Assembly: GCA_000827265.1 (NCBI GenBank)
Contig: KN834751.1
Coordinates: 1,235,123 to 1,299,122, forward strand
Length of the DNA: 64,000 bases
Direction: 5' to 3'
From: Collybiopsis luxurians FD-317 M1
Taxonomy: Eukaryota > Basidiomycota > Agaricomycetes > Agaricales > Omphalotaceae
A program made the translations under genes and the position numbers. Each line of letters begins with the position of its first letter. The first letter of the stretch is position 1. Below, one piece after another: positions 33,633 through 45,312 of the stretch. The notes under the pieces were generated by a model, which did not search any database, was not told the DNA's origin, and saw only the letters and a list, made by a program, of their open reading frames with translations.

Positions 33633-36600
33633 ATGACCTCTCGCGCCTTGAAGCAGCTCGAAACGACTCTACTTACGCCTACTTCCAAGTCCGGTGTGAC
33701 TCAAGTTCAAGCTGACCAAGAATGGAAGCACCCCGCCGAGTTGATATACAGCACAGGGCGGTATTGGACGGATAAGAAACTGTTTTACTACTGTATCGCG
33801 AACGCGTTGAGTTTTAGTGCCCCTTCTTCAGAGTCCAACTCAGGATCCGAATCCCAGTTGAGCTCCGGTCCACCAGATTCCTCTTCTCCCGACTTGCTTT
33901 ACGTTTCTGACGGCAAAAAAACGGTAGTCGTAAATGAAAATTACCGGCTACCTTTAATATTCCTCTCATTGTGGCAATGGAACAAGCTGCGGGGGTTGTT
34001 ATGTCCTGAGACGGACGTTGAAGGAACATTATCCAAAGCAGGAACCTCCCCCAATTCACCGCCACGCAGTTCCTCCTGGCCCACCCAAAAATTCGAAGTC
34101 CTACATATTGCTCGTGCGTGGAAGATACTGACAGATGAAGGCCCCTCTCTCTCGATATTATCGACACCCTCGTACGGCCCTGCTGTTACCAAGGCGCAAC
34201 GTATTGAGGGAATTCGTAGATGGCGCTGTCATACTCTGGATCGGATTCTGACCAGATTCAAGAAGGGCTCTTTTTCCAATGAAAGTGGGAGCGTGGAGAG
34301 ATTTTGGGAACAGCATGGAGAGATTGAGTACGATACGGATATTTTAGAGTTTGGTACGTGCTATTCCGAGTTTGATGACATGTGCTAATCACATAGATTT
34401 TACTCTGGATATAGATTGGAGATCATGGCTGTCTGAACCTCGCGACGGTGTTCCATTTCCACCATCCCAGTTCACTTCCGGATTGGACTCGGAAAGGCTA
34501 ATGGAAGGCCTCAAGGAAAAGGATGGGGTGTGGTATTGGGATCTATCCACTTCAGCAAATTCCATTTTGCCTCCTCTATCTTCCTCGTCAGTGAACGCAG
34601 TTCAGATACCCGCGGATGCTATTCCAGCCTCTAGCCTTCGAGCTACGGCAGGAAATTTATTTGGAAAAGCTCCTAAACGTGCTCAGAGCGAATCGGGCTC
34701 ACCAACACCGACGAAGTCCAAGACGCCCTCTAAGTCTAAGTCCCCACCGGTCAAATCTACTCCCCCCACCCCATCCACTCTAACATTCTCGTATGTGTCA
34801 GCTTCAGCCCCTGGCCCATCTTTGTCTGTGTCTACTCCCGCCACGCCATCTTCTTCAGTCTCCGCTTCCTCCCCATGGAGTCAGTTAGAGAAAAAGCCTT
34901 CCGTTGTTATTCCCCCGCGCTCAAAGAAGATAGGACCTCTCCCGACCCTCCCTGGTCAACACAGACGGGGTAAGAAGCTCGACAAACCCAAACTGCGAGA
35001 GCTACAGACATCAGTGGAAAGATCAGGGGGCAAAAGGGAAAAGGAAGAATCTAATGTTGGTGCGACCTCATCCATTGGCAAAACCCACGTCTCCTCCCCA
35101 AAGACCCATGCCCCGAAAGAAGGCCCGGAAATTTCCAGCCCTCGCGAACCCATTGACCCTAGGGCTTCGGTGAACACTGACAGTAGCCAGCCCTTTTCTG
35201 GAGAACAAGCAAAGGTGGTGAAAATTGAGGGGGGCAGAGAAGCAAAGCCGGAAATACAGGAAACCCAGAATCCACCAAGGGTGAGGCGAGCGCAGAATGC
35301 CATCTCGACCTCCGCCGGCGGCGGGGCAAATGGTGTTACTGGAAGTCCGACGATCCCGCAGAAATCGAGCCCGCTAGTACAGACGGTCTCCGGATCTGAA
35401 TTAGGAAAAGCACCCCAGGCATCATTACCATCTATGCCGCCAAAGCCATCGACGAATTCCCCTAGCCTGACTACGAATTCATCACCTAACGCAACGGGAT
35501 TACCCTCAAAACCGATATTTGGTCCTCCTCCACCCCCCCATCTTGACACTTTAAATTCCGACTTGAAATCGAATAGTGCGCTAGCGTCTGGTGAGAAGGA
35601 GAAATCAATAGCTGAGCTGGCGGCTAGTGCCAGTGGGGGCGATTTAGGAGGGAATGAGAAGGTAGCTAAAGAGAGTATTGGCCCACCACGTACCAAACCC
35701 AAACCGAAGTTACCGGATTTTACCAGAAACAAACCGCAGGTTCAGCAGGAGGCACCATCTGGAACTCCGAAACCAGATGAGTCGATACCCGCCGCACTCA
35801 AGCGGAAGGCGAGCGGGTCTAGCGGTGCGACGCCTATTCCAACACCTGCTCCTACTCCCACACCTAGCACTTCTTCGGCCATGGACGTGGACCGCAAAGA
35901 GCCCGAAAGTAGTGGTGGTATAACAATGCCTATACGAACGCCCTCGCGCAGCGGAATACAGTCTCCATCGCCTGTTACACCGACGTTCGTAATGCGTCCG
36001 AACGGTTCAGCTTCGAATCCTTCCTCGTATCACGCAGCCACCGCTCAACCCCCGGTGCCATCTCCAACAGAATCGAAAACGACAAAAGGGACCGGGAAGC
36101 CCGTACTGCAGGTTTCCACTTCATCTCCTTCTATTACGAGGCCTCCTGTTTCGTCGAGTCCGAGTACGAATACTAGTATAAGAAGAAACGGGAGCGTGAA
36201 CAGAACCGGGGGCTCGAATGGGCACAGACCTAACACACCACCCAGTCCTACGAGTCCCATCTACGCAAAATCGAATGTGCCCTTGCCTCCGCTCTCTGGT
36301 CCTACTACGTCAGCTCGAACGCCTACTCCTACTGGAAATAAGGACAACAAGTTGAAGAGATCGGGGTCTCCACTCGAAAAACCCGGCCCTTCCAAAACAA
36401 TAGATTCAAGCTGGTATTCGTGGTCCACTGGTCCTAGTAAGGACAAGGAACCGGAACCGGAAATGGATGAGATTCCTGGTTTGGGGAATTTCCCTTCTCC
36501 GGCGTATACTTCTGCCCCACTGCCTATTCGCAACAGCCCCCCTCCCAGCTCAAGTCTAGGCTTAGGTCTCGGTTTGAAGACAGGTTCGGGATCAGCGTCA

Positions 36601-37002
36601 AATTCGTCTGTGAATTCGATTTCAGGTAGGAAGGAGAAGTCGAGTGAGATACCTCATCCCCCCGCCGCAGTAACTGAGCCAGCGACAACGAGTCTGCCTA
36701 CACCATTTTCTGCGAGCTCGAATAAACGTTCGTTCAGCCTTGATCGGCCCAAACCACCATCTCGAGCCTCGACTGCGATACATGATACCCCTTCAACTTC
36801 CACACCGGTTCCTGTGCCAATGGTACACTTACTGAATGGTAACCAGGGCAGAGATGGAAGTGAGGATGACAAAATGGACATTGACAAAGATGCTCAAACT
36901 ATGATGCAGGGTGAGAGTGATGCAGGAGGGACGTGGGATGTAAGCGGAACAAGTGGTTTCAAAATCCATCCTATGCATCCGCTCGCACATCTACTCGGTT
37001 GA
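33633..37002 (+). CDS. Large Ser/Pro/Thr-rich protein, function unknown
   Basis: Two exons. Exon 1 is 33633-34353; exon 2 ends at 37002. Two acceptors fit the phase: after 34396 (43-nt intron, 1108 aa) or after 34414 (61-nt intron, 1102 aa). The first ~300 residues look like a folded domain, with Trp/Tyr/Leu-rich segments such as HPAELIYSTGRYWTDKKLF, LIFLSLWQWNKLRGLL, FEVLHIARAWKILTDEG and DWRSWLSEPRDGVPFPPSQF. From about residue 330 to the end it is low complexity, dominated by Ser, Pro and Thr with many SPTP-like sites and Lys/Arg patches, and it ends in a short hydrophobic MHPLAHLLG. The composition suggests a disordered, possibly phosphorylated scaffold or nuclear protein, but this is inference. 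I recognise no domain. Confidence 0.75.
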
Positions 37003-38344
37003 GTTGAATTACACATTGGGTTAGTGTAACGAATTGGTAGATGTAGGAAGAAGGATGAGTGAAGATGATTTTAAAATTCATGAGTGGGGAGTTTGTATCT
37101 CAAGGGTAAGGATTCAGTTTATCGCTGTAAAATGTTGTGATGCCCATACTGTACAAGTTTCTTAACTTCTTTTCTGTGAAATGTATGTATTTCCAGACAG
37201 ACGAACTACCTTTCGTTCTCTACTCGCTCTATTATTTATGACTTCATTTATCGATTATCGTAAACGGATAATCCCGATCTTTCTGGATAGTTCCTTGGCC
37301 AGAGGCCGAGATTGGGCTGAGCCTGTGTATATTGGAACCTGAAGTGAAGGAAGTTTTAAAGAAATGTAGTTCGACTACGAATACAATGATTTTTCACTCC
37401 GGAGAGAACATTCGCACAAAAAAGGTCAGGAGGTAAATCTACTACCATCTCCAAACCAACTCACAAGTTATGGAAGGAAATTATTAGGGCGCCTATTTTG
37501 TCACTTCTTTGTTCTTGACCGCTACTGGCTCGCCGGGCCACTAATTGCTTGGGTGCAGCTGTGACAGCAACTGCTGTAAAGGAAGTTCCCGGTAACTTGA
37601 AGATTTTGGAGCGATTCATGAAAAGCAAGTATTGGCTCCGGGTTATGATGTTCTCACTATGTTGAGTTTCTCTCACCTGTTCCTCCGCAGCTGACTCAAA
37701 CGGCTGTTCATTGAGCTTTGGGATCTGGCGTCAATGAATAGACCTCGTTCCACTAAACAAGATCTCTCACTAAACATATTCCGTCCGCTGCAATGACCAA
37801 CTTCCTTCCTATGGATGGATCGATATGGAGGCATCATGTCAAACTTGGAAAATGTTAGGGCGTGGTCCCCTCGTGTAGATTGTGGCACTAGCCACCCAGT
37901 ACCAGCCCTGCTTGAGCTGTTCTCCAGCAAATCAGATCCTTTCTAAATGCAAGCGACAAAACTGTTGTTGCTTCGGCGATCTTATCGATGATATCCAGGA
38001 CTCGGATTTACTCCAAAAAATTAACCGCACTTGAGGACTTATGACATGCGTTGTCGACTTTGATATATTTCTGCGCAGAACTCTGTTTGACAGAGGAAGC
38101 AATACGTCAATTCCTAAAATCTGACGATTCAACATCCCGAACATGTCTAAACACCCGGTGGTATTCTTTTTCCAGCAGTCGGCCAATATAGTACAACAGG
38201 TGAGGTTATTCTGCTACACGATTCTCATTTTACGCCACAAACGACGATACTTAGATGTATCAACGTAGTGCAGCGGCTTTCAATTGATCTAATGGTTAGA
38301 GTTTTGGTCAGTCGGTTCGTCTCTCTTTCGGCTAGGTGATCTAC
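37003..38344. other. Intergenic, no supported gene
   Basis: Short minus-strand frames (71-85 aa at 37461-38186) lack start context, motifs or splice partners. They lie downstream of the small helical protein gene that ends at 38345 and are not needed for it. Confidence 0.5.
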
Positions 38345-38905
38345 CTATCTTCCACTGGAAAGTCGAGCCCGTGTCCTCTTCAGTATATTGTCTCGTAATA
38401 TGCCGTCTGACATGGTCTGTGTAGAACCAAGTTAGCATACATTCATATGGGCGACATAATTGTGGTCTGGCTCGGTATACCTACCCTCACTCGCCTGTGA
38501 TAGTCACTGACTTGATTGAATTGCTCCTCTACAATATTTTTGAGCTGAGATAGAGCCTTGTTTGACGTTTTGCTAGTGGAGGCTACTTCTTGAGATAGTT
38601 GAAGGCCTTCAGCCAACCTAACGCACTGTAAGCTCATTAGATTATTGATCATGACAAAGAAGTGCTCACTTATCACGGTCATCTAGAAGCTTGGTCATTT
38701 CTTGGTCATCGACGCCACTGGTTACAAGGGTCTCAACTGCTTTACCCAGTTGATCTTTACCCTTGCTTAACATGTGTAGGATCAACTGCCGCTGTGCTTC
38801 CTTACCCCAACGTCTCGCAAACAGTGTGCGTCCTGCAGGTATAGGAGAGCCGGTAAGATCGATAGCACTCGGGGAATGAGGGAATCGAGGGAAATGGACC
38901 GACAT
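38345..38905 (-). CDS. Small helical protein, paralogue A
   Basis: Three exons: 38905-38670, 38617-38491 and 38416-38345, giving 144 aa. The model was found by comparison with the gene at 42394. In both, exon 1 ends with a phase-2 donor after an acidic helix (LLDDRD here), exon 2 opens with a [KR]L(A/S)[ED]GL motif (KLAEGLQLSQ) and closes with SDY(H/E)RRV-type sequence (VSDYHRR), and the second intron is 74 nt. Residues about 30-120 are predicted to be mostly alpha-helical and possibly coiled coil, from spacing of Leu, Val and charged residues. No known domain. The N-terminus is Pro-rich. Confidence 0.55.
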
Positions 38906-40600
38906 ATTGTCAAGGTAGAAGGACGGAGGGCTGCAGATGATTTGTGACTAACACCCCCAAAATGAGTATATGTACTGTCATCCGTCTTTCAAACTGGAGC
39001 GCCCGCTCCAAGTGCCACAAAAATGTGGTGGGAGGAACACCAATGTTTGACTGGGTCCGACCTAAAGAATCAGGAAGATTGATATGCTCTCTAGATCCAC
39101 ACATCCAGTACACATTGTTAAGAGCAAAATTGTGTCACGGCGCATTCCGCTACGTTATCTGGATGTCTTGCTGTACGTTACCTTGCTTTGCTTCCGACTG
39201 CTTTGCTCCATCATCTCGTCATAATTGCAGGCTCGCCGTTGCCTGTTTGCACCGGCTGTACGACTACGCTTGTCAAGACCAATAATGCATTGCGGCCCCC
39301 TACGATATGCAAAGGGCGGACAAAGATGTCGCTCGAAAGAATTAATAACTCGAAAGTTCGTATAATATTTCAGTGTAGTAATTGTTAAGTTTCGGTCGAG
39401 CGGAGCATGTACGGAAACATGGACTGCGTTTCGCATACAATTTTACGGTACAGACACATTGAGAGTAGCAGGACTCGGAAGGTTTCCGCGAACATCGACG
39501 GTCAAGAGATAAGGTTCGTGAATCGGGAACTGTATCAAGTGTCTCCATTTCATTACCAGATGTCCTTCCTAGTGCCTGCCGAGAACTAGAACTGAACCAT
39601 CTTAACAAATTTCCGAGTGCAAAGGAATGATTCAAAGAGTCCGTCCGGATGATATGGAACGGATGGATAGGCGTTGTACAAATAGATCGAGCCCACTTCG
39701 ATGCACATAGGACCAGAGATAGCTGTATACAGTATTGTGAATAAGCCATGGATGGCGACGGCCGGAAGCAGACCACCACAACGAAGGCATGGGGGCTGCT
39801 TGATCCGTTGTAAAAGAAAGTCAGACTATCTGCGTTTTGGTTTGGGACTGCATAATCCCTGGGTAGACAAACAAAATATCATCAAATTAACTACCAAAAG
39901 AATGAATGGCAGGTGGGGAAATAGCTGGATTAGACGAATCAAGAGCTATTTCGAGGCCTAATTATCAGAAACTGTAACAAAAAATCAGCAATATATTACA
40001 CTGTAAGCTCAGAAATTGAGTGATGCACTGGTGTCATTAAACTTCTGAAGTATCCAGATATTGTGCGCATAAATAGTCGGACTACTTAGTTTTAGAACAT
40101 AGTTCACTGTGGCAATTACAATAACATTGGTGAGTAGATAGATAGTTAGTTATCGCGCACTGGCAGGGTCCCGCATTCGGAACAGCTGGAAGCAGCGAGG
40201 TAGGAAGGAATTACACAGTACATACACTAAATTGTCGTTAACCTGACACCCCTATCCTAAAGCTACGCCGCCAGTTCTTTCACTAGGGAAATCAGCAATA
40301 CCTCTTGGGGCAAGTTCAATCCAAAGTGATCCAGAGCCGACATATAAGGTTCCAAGTAAAACTAAACATGCCTTTGCTCTCTAAATTCAAGACCAGTTGT
40401 CGATCCAAGCACACGGTACAGAGGCATTCTGATCCAGATAGCCAGAACATCATGAACAAACTTCGCTGTATGCGGAATGAAACTCCAATCAAAGATAACT
40501 CTAGTGAGTCTGTCCCCACACAAGAATGGATACTGAACTTGCTGATTAGCGATGTCCCTAAAATCATTTCGCAGCGACACCTGCTGATTGGAAACACACT

Positions 40601-41040
40601 TTTTCATTTGAGTTTTGGAATTTTGAATATTTTGAGCAGTTCCAGGGTCTTTGTCGTGATCACCCCCAAAAATAGTACCGTTTGAGTATTGTTCAAGAAT
40701 CAAAATATTTTAGAAATAGGCCCAATACCAATTAAAAAGTCAAACGACTCAATTTCTCATTTGACTTTTTTTCTTTTTTTATAATTTCTTGTTTGACTTT
40801 TGGATATTTTGAATTTTTGATTTGAGAAATTTCCTACTGTGAACTCCCCTGATAAATAGTCAGACAAAGAAAAAAAGTCAAATGAGAAATTTTGTCCTTT
40901 GACTGAATTTCTTTGTTTGACTTTATAATATTTTTAAAAAATTTCAAACAGCACTCAAACGGTGATATTTTTGGGGGTGATCACGACAAGGACCCCGGAA
41001 CATTTCAAAATATTTGAAATTCCAAAAGTCAGATAAAAAG
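40601..41040. repeat. Foldback (MITE-like) element with ~88-bp inverted arms
   Basis: The left arm 40601-40688 and the right arm 40953-41040 are imperfect reverse complements. The core TCGTGATCACCCCCAAAAAT appears in the left arm and its complement in the right arm. The interior is also partly palindromic: TTTCTCATTTGACTTTTTTT near 40752 is answered by its complement near 40875. No transposase frame lies inside. The structure fits a nonautonomous foldback transposon or MITE. Confidence 0.75.
40785..40852 (+). repeat. Direct repeat, copy 1
   Basis: About 68 bp beginning TTCTTGTTTGACTTTTGGAT and ending in TGTGAACTCCCCT. A second copy with a few mismatches lies at 41081-41148, outside the right arm of the foldback element. 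Confidence 0.7.
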
Positions 41041-41080
41041 TTAAACGAGTGGTCAAACGACCTATTGTGAACTCCCCTAA

Positions 41081-41148
41081 TTCTTGTTTGACTTTTGAAT
41101 ATTTCTGAATTTTTTGTTTGAGAAATTCCCTACCGTGAACTCCCCTAA
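41081..41148 (+). repeat. Direct repeat, copy 2
   Basis: Matches 40785-40852 with few differences. The end motif TGTGAACTCCCCTAAT occurs once more just upstream at about 41066-41081, so the motif is present three times in 320 bp. Confidence 0.7.
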
Positions 41149-41182
41149 TGACCCACTTCCGTACTAGTCTGGCCTGGACCGG

Positions 41183-41344
41183 TATTACTGTACCATTCTG
41201 AAAGGAAGTTCAGCCATGCATCAAAGTTGGCCAAAAAATCTAACATCAGTTTAGTTTTTTCTTGACTTTTTGGATTTTATTTTTATGTTTTATTGACAAA
41301 AATTCCTATATTAATGAACTTCCATTCAAAATGGTACAGTAGTA
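41183..41344. mobile_element. MITE-like element with 30-bp terminal inverted repeats
   Basis: TATTACTGTACCATTCTGAA at the left end (TIR 41183-41212) is matched by the reverse complement of 41315-41344 with about four mismatches in 30 bp. The outermost bases are TA on both sides, as expected for a Tc1/mariner-type TA insertion. The 102-bp interior is AT-rich and noncoding. Confidence 0.65.
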
Positions 41345-41781
41345 TTGTTATCCTAATTCTTCTGCAAGAGCAATTCTTTGTCAATTCTATTGACTACAGT
41401 GTACCAGCCTACTAATCAAGTTTCTCTCGAAGTGACTATCCTGTGGCATGGAAAGCCAGCTTTCTTCACCGGGAATAAACTTCGCAGGAGTTCATCTTCC
41501 TGAGTCACACGACTTGGGAAAGATGTTAGGCTTGCAGCCGCCAGGGCTGCATCGGCAGTTCCGACATGTTTAGTTCTGCCGTGCACCACCACAGACAGAA
41601 AACAGATATGAACTATGCACCACATAATTCAACGCTCCATTGAATCTTGACGAGTCCCCTAAATAGACTTCAGCAAGCACTGTATATCAAATTAAATTAA
41701 TCTATAGTAGACGATTATAGGAAAGCAGACATGCTCACCGATTTAACCGTTTAACGTTCAAACTCCTATTACCGTTCGGAT

Positions 41782-42394
41782 TCAGGACTGTGTGTTCAAA
41801 TTTTTGACACGGATAGCCAGGAGAAAAGGTCTTTCTGACGCCCTCTATAAGGCATGTTCAAAAGGTGAGCCTCCAGTGCTTGAAGAGGTAAACGATAGAC
41901 ATAAAAACTGACCGTCACCCGTCTTTCATAATCGGATATTCTCCAGACCTGGTCTTTCAAGGTGGTCGCACAATTCTGAAGATTGCTAGTACCTCTGCAC
42001 TGATCGACAAGTCTCCTTGAATATGCAAGGCCATCTGACAATCTATGGGTGGAAGCGTCCCGGGATGAAGCCACCTGTCACAGAACAATAGAGTTAATTA
42101 CCTTTGGTGATCTATGCATAGCCTTTCCAGCTCTGTCTGCTCTTCTCCAGATAAGCCGAGAGCTTCTTCGTTGTCTCTGAGCAAAATGATCGCTCTATGA
42201 AGACTGTCTTCGGCTTCTTCGATGAGAGAGTAGGCACACTGACGTAAAGATTCGTCTGATCGGTGCTGGATGTGCTCTACCGGAGTCAAACGTCGATTTT
42301 TCTCTCTAACTTTCTCGACCAGCCGTTTCAACCGAGTGACCAATACCAAGATATCCGAGGGATTGACATTGACGTTCAAAGTTAAGCTGGACAT
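41782..42394 (-). CDS. Small helical protein, paralogue B
   Basis: Exons 42394-42102, 42042-41919 and 41844-41782 give 159 aa. The first two junctions match paralogue A in position and phase (RLSDGLAYSRR opens exon 2; ISDYERR closes it), and the second intron is again 74 nt. The third exon is short and less certain; without it the frame could read on to about 41796. The N-terminal half is charged and helical (VTRLKRLVEKVREKNRR, then LIEEAEDSLHRAIILLRD). No recognised domain. It lies in the same orientation as A, about 2.9 kb away with transposon-like repeats between them. Confidence 0.55.
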
Positions 42395-43150
42395 ATGTGA
42401 CTGAATATTATGAGAAAAAGAAGATCAGTCGGTCAGTCGGCTAAGAGGCTGAATGTCCAGACCGCCGAGGGGGAAAAGGGCGAAGGGCGAAGGTGTTAAA
42501 CGCAAGCGAATCGAAAACATCATAAAAGACCCAGCGCATTGACGCCTGCGCGCAGTATGCATGCGTCCCCAATAAGTATTAGATGAAAAAGGCTTTGGGG
42601 GAAGGGCTGCATTTCATTCATTGTGTGACTTGTGACCAAGCAGTTTCGAGTTTCATATCTAGTTAGATATTACGCAGCGGGTCTAAACTGGAGGCAGCTG
42701 TATAGTAATGTCGGGCGCTTGGGTCGGTGTATGTGACATATGGTATGACAATGAATCGAGACATAGGCAGATTAGGCGGACAAATTGGTGGCGAGGCAGA
42801 GGACTGAATAAAAATAAAACAAGGCACTCAGTTAATAATCGATCAAACAACGCAACCCGAGTACACGGAGGGTATGAAATGCTTAAATTACACGGTCAAA
42901 GATCTAAATAGTTACACGTTGAATGCGCGTGTAAGGTCACGGCAGTGAACGAGAGATTGAAACATTGTAGAAGCATGTTGTTGGCATTTTTGTAAATAGC
43001 ATGCCTTTCTAACCCCACCGAGACGACCACGGAGTTATTGCGAGTCGGGTTGGAGAAAGCGCGGGTGGCCAGATACATCATGGGCTCTTAATAGATCGCC
43101 TACATTAGTATAAAAGTTCTTCTCTTCGTGCGTCTGCCGCCGCCGCAGCA
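42395..43150. other. Intergenic, includes kinase-like promoter
   Basis: Between the divergent helical-protein and kinase-like genes. Apart from the TATA-like element at 43109, no feature is supported. Confidence 0.5.
43109..43116 (+). promoter_or_regulatory. TATA-like element of kinase-like gene
   Basis: TATAAAAG, 35 bp upstream of the ATG at 43151, in the sense orientation. Confidence 0.45.
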
Positions 43151-44664
43151 ATGTATTCAAGCGACACCGCAGGGCTCTCAAAACCAGAGGTTTCCTGTCC
43201 TAATGTTCAGTCTGATCGAAACGCGATGGAAGAGTATCGTCTCTTCAGCTACGAACAATTTTGGGCAAATATTCAGCCTTGGCTAAAGCAAAAAGGATAC
43301 ATGCTTCGGTCCAGATACCTACCAGGATGGCAGGCTTCCTGGCAGGGAGGACTTACACCTTGGGTACTTTGCGAGGATGCACAGATAATGCCGGTGGGTC
43401 AGAAATATTAGTCAATGATAACGATTTTCTGAAGGTTATATTCCACACAGGAGGTCTCCGTTTTCATGGACGCTATTCACATAGATTCAAAAACACAGGT
43501 GGTGTTCAAAAAGATTGTTTCCCGAGCTGGCCAGCACTCTCACGAAGCAGAAATGGCATCAGTTGTCTCTTCTTTAGAGTGGAGAACGGATCCAATGAAC
43601 CACTGTGTTCAGTTACGCGAGATCTTGACTGTTCCACAAAAGATACACGGAGAAAACTCACAAGTGCAGTTGTTGGTCATGCCCTTCCTCACGCGGTGGA
43701 ACCGCCCTATTTTCAAGACTGTAGGAGAGGTAGTAGACTTCTTTCAGCAAACAATAGAGGTGATCAAAAAAACTTCGTTTTTTTTTGTTCGCTAACATCA
43801 GCTTATCGCAAACACAGGGGCTGTATTTCCTTCATAGCAAGGAAATTGCACACAAGTCTGTCAATTTATTGCCAGTTGAACATGCACTAATCAAGGTATG
43901 TTTGACAGCGATATTAAGTTCGATAACATCATGATGGACTCAACGAATCTCTACGACCAACCTGTCCACCCTGCTAGTCCGGGGATGAAGCGAGACTGGA
44001 GTGGTCGCGCTGTTCCCCATGATAGGACACAACGAAGCGTCAAATATTATTACATTGACTTCGCAATGACAGAAAGATACACAGATCAGCAGCCTCGTCG
44101 ACCGACGTGGTATGGAGGGGACAGAACGGTCCCCGAGTTCCAACGTGGGGATGAAGACTGTGATCCCTTCGCAGTTGATGTCTATCGTCTGGGTAACGTC
44201 TACCGTGAAAGCATTACCGAAGTAAGCCACTTTACCATGCGGGCAGTGCTGACTTTTTTTACTAATGAGCTCGCCAGGGCAGTGACTTCGACAAGAAGTA
44301 CCGGGGCGTTGAATTCATGTCTGAGCTGATTCAGAGAATGACTGCCGAGGATACACAGCAGCGGCCCACAATGGAACAAGTGCGAAGTGACTTTTTGGCC
44401 TTGCTCAAGGGCTTGAGATGGTGGAAACTACGATCCCGCGTTGTACCGGATAATGAGACGTTGCCCGCTAGAATTCGGAACTCAGTGAAACACTGGGCCC
44501 GCACAGCCGTCTTTGCAGCAGCGGGTTCAGCTCGAGGCGCTTTGAAATATGAGCTGCCTCTAAAGGCTACCGTAGGAGCTAGATGCAAGAAAGCGCAGAC
44601 GGTACAAAGATGGGTCGTCGGCCATGTTCCAAAGAGACATTCACAAAACGTCTTCAGGGCTTAA
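43151..44664 (+). CDS. Protein-kinase-like protein (agaricomycete family)
   Basis: Five exons: 43151-43393, 43451-43759, 43818-43855, 43909-44221 and 44278-44664, giving 429 aa. The single frames here are broken pieces of this model. The kinase fold is marked by a candidate ATP-site Lys (VVFKKIV), the catalytic loop HNDIKFDN near residues 196-203, the metal-binding position YYYIDFA near 243-249 (DFA instead of DFG), the activation/substrate segment GGDRTVPEFQ and the C-lobe Arg in QRPTMEQVRSDF. Such kinase-like proteins are expanded in Agaricomycetes, and many have unusual catalytic residues. Catalytic Asp, Lys and Asn are present, so activity is possible; His-Asn-Asp and the DFA change argue for caution. 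After residue ~355 the C-terminus is basic and lacks a known domain. Confidence 0.8.
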
Positions 44665-45312
44665 TTCAGCACTTGTCTCGGAAACAGATACCCTGATAAT
44701 TCTACTCTTCAAGAAGTACAAGACGACTAGACTAAGCCCTAGGTGTAGGAAGAACCTCTTATGCAGAATTCTGACATCGGCTAGCATGATATGCGCATTT
44801 TCTTTTCGGCAAGGGACATTGAGTACTCTTAGTTGCCACACTGACTGGTCAGTGTCATCGATGCCTATTCCATCTACCGAGACCAACCACTGATCACATG
44901 CCTCAACTCTGCCTCCTTTCTTTTCTGTGCCGGATACGCATTGAGCTCAGGCTCTAGTCATTCTTTTGCCTCCCACCTCCAGGCCGGTCCCTGATTGACT
45001 CTCCTTCGTCATCTTACTTACCATTTCTTCACCTAGTGGAACCAACATGCAGTTCTCCAATCATTGAATAGATAAGCAACAGGTGTAGGACAGATAAACT
45101 TAATTATGACGGTAACGATGCATCTACTACTACACAAGAGATGCGCTCATGATAATGCCCATGATGATACAATGAATACAAATAACAAACTTGTCAGAAT
45201 CGCCATGCAGCTACAAAATCTAGTGTTACCAGCCCAACGATGAAACCCGAGGCTGGATTTTTGAAATCGTCCCCAAAATGTTGTTCAGAAACATATCTCA
45301 CCCTTCACCGTT
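44665..45312. other. Intergenic between convergent genes
   Basis: Lies between the 3' ends of the kinase-like gene (plus) and the ferritin-like gene (minus). No coding signal is supported. Confidence 0.5.

Larger units (their letters stand above)
38906..41781. other. Spacer between two paralogues, with repeat elements
   Basis: No protein gene is supported. The interval carries a large imperfect inverted repeat (40601-41040), a direct repeat of about 68 bp and a short element with terminal inverted repeats (41183-41344), each listed separately. Minus-strand frames at 39155-39779 and 41416-41625 show no motif. Confidence 0.5.

Noticed and set aside
34956..35732. Minus-strand ORF of 258 aa
   Set aside because: Shadow of the Ser/Pro-rich coding region of the large plus-strand gene; low-complexity Gly/Phe/Leu pattern from the complementary codons.
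38270..38345. Possible tRNA-like sequence (TAATGGTTAGAGT followed by GGTTCGTC)
   Set aside because: A-box and B-box fragments are imperfect, and no acceptor stem or cloverleaf can be paired.
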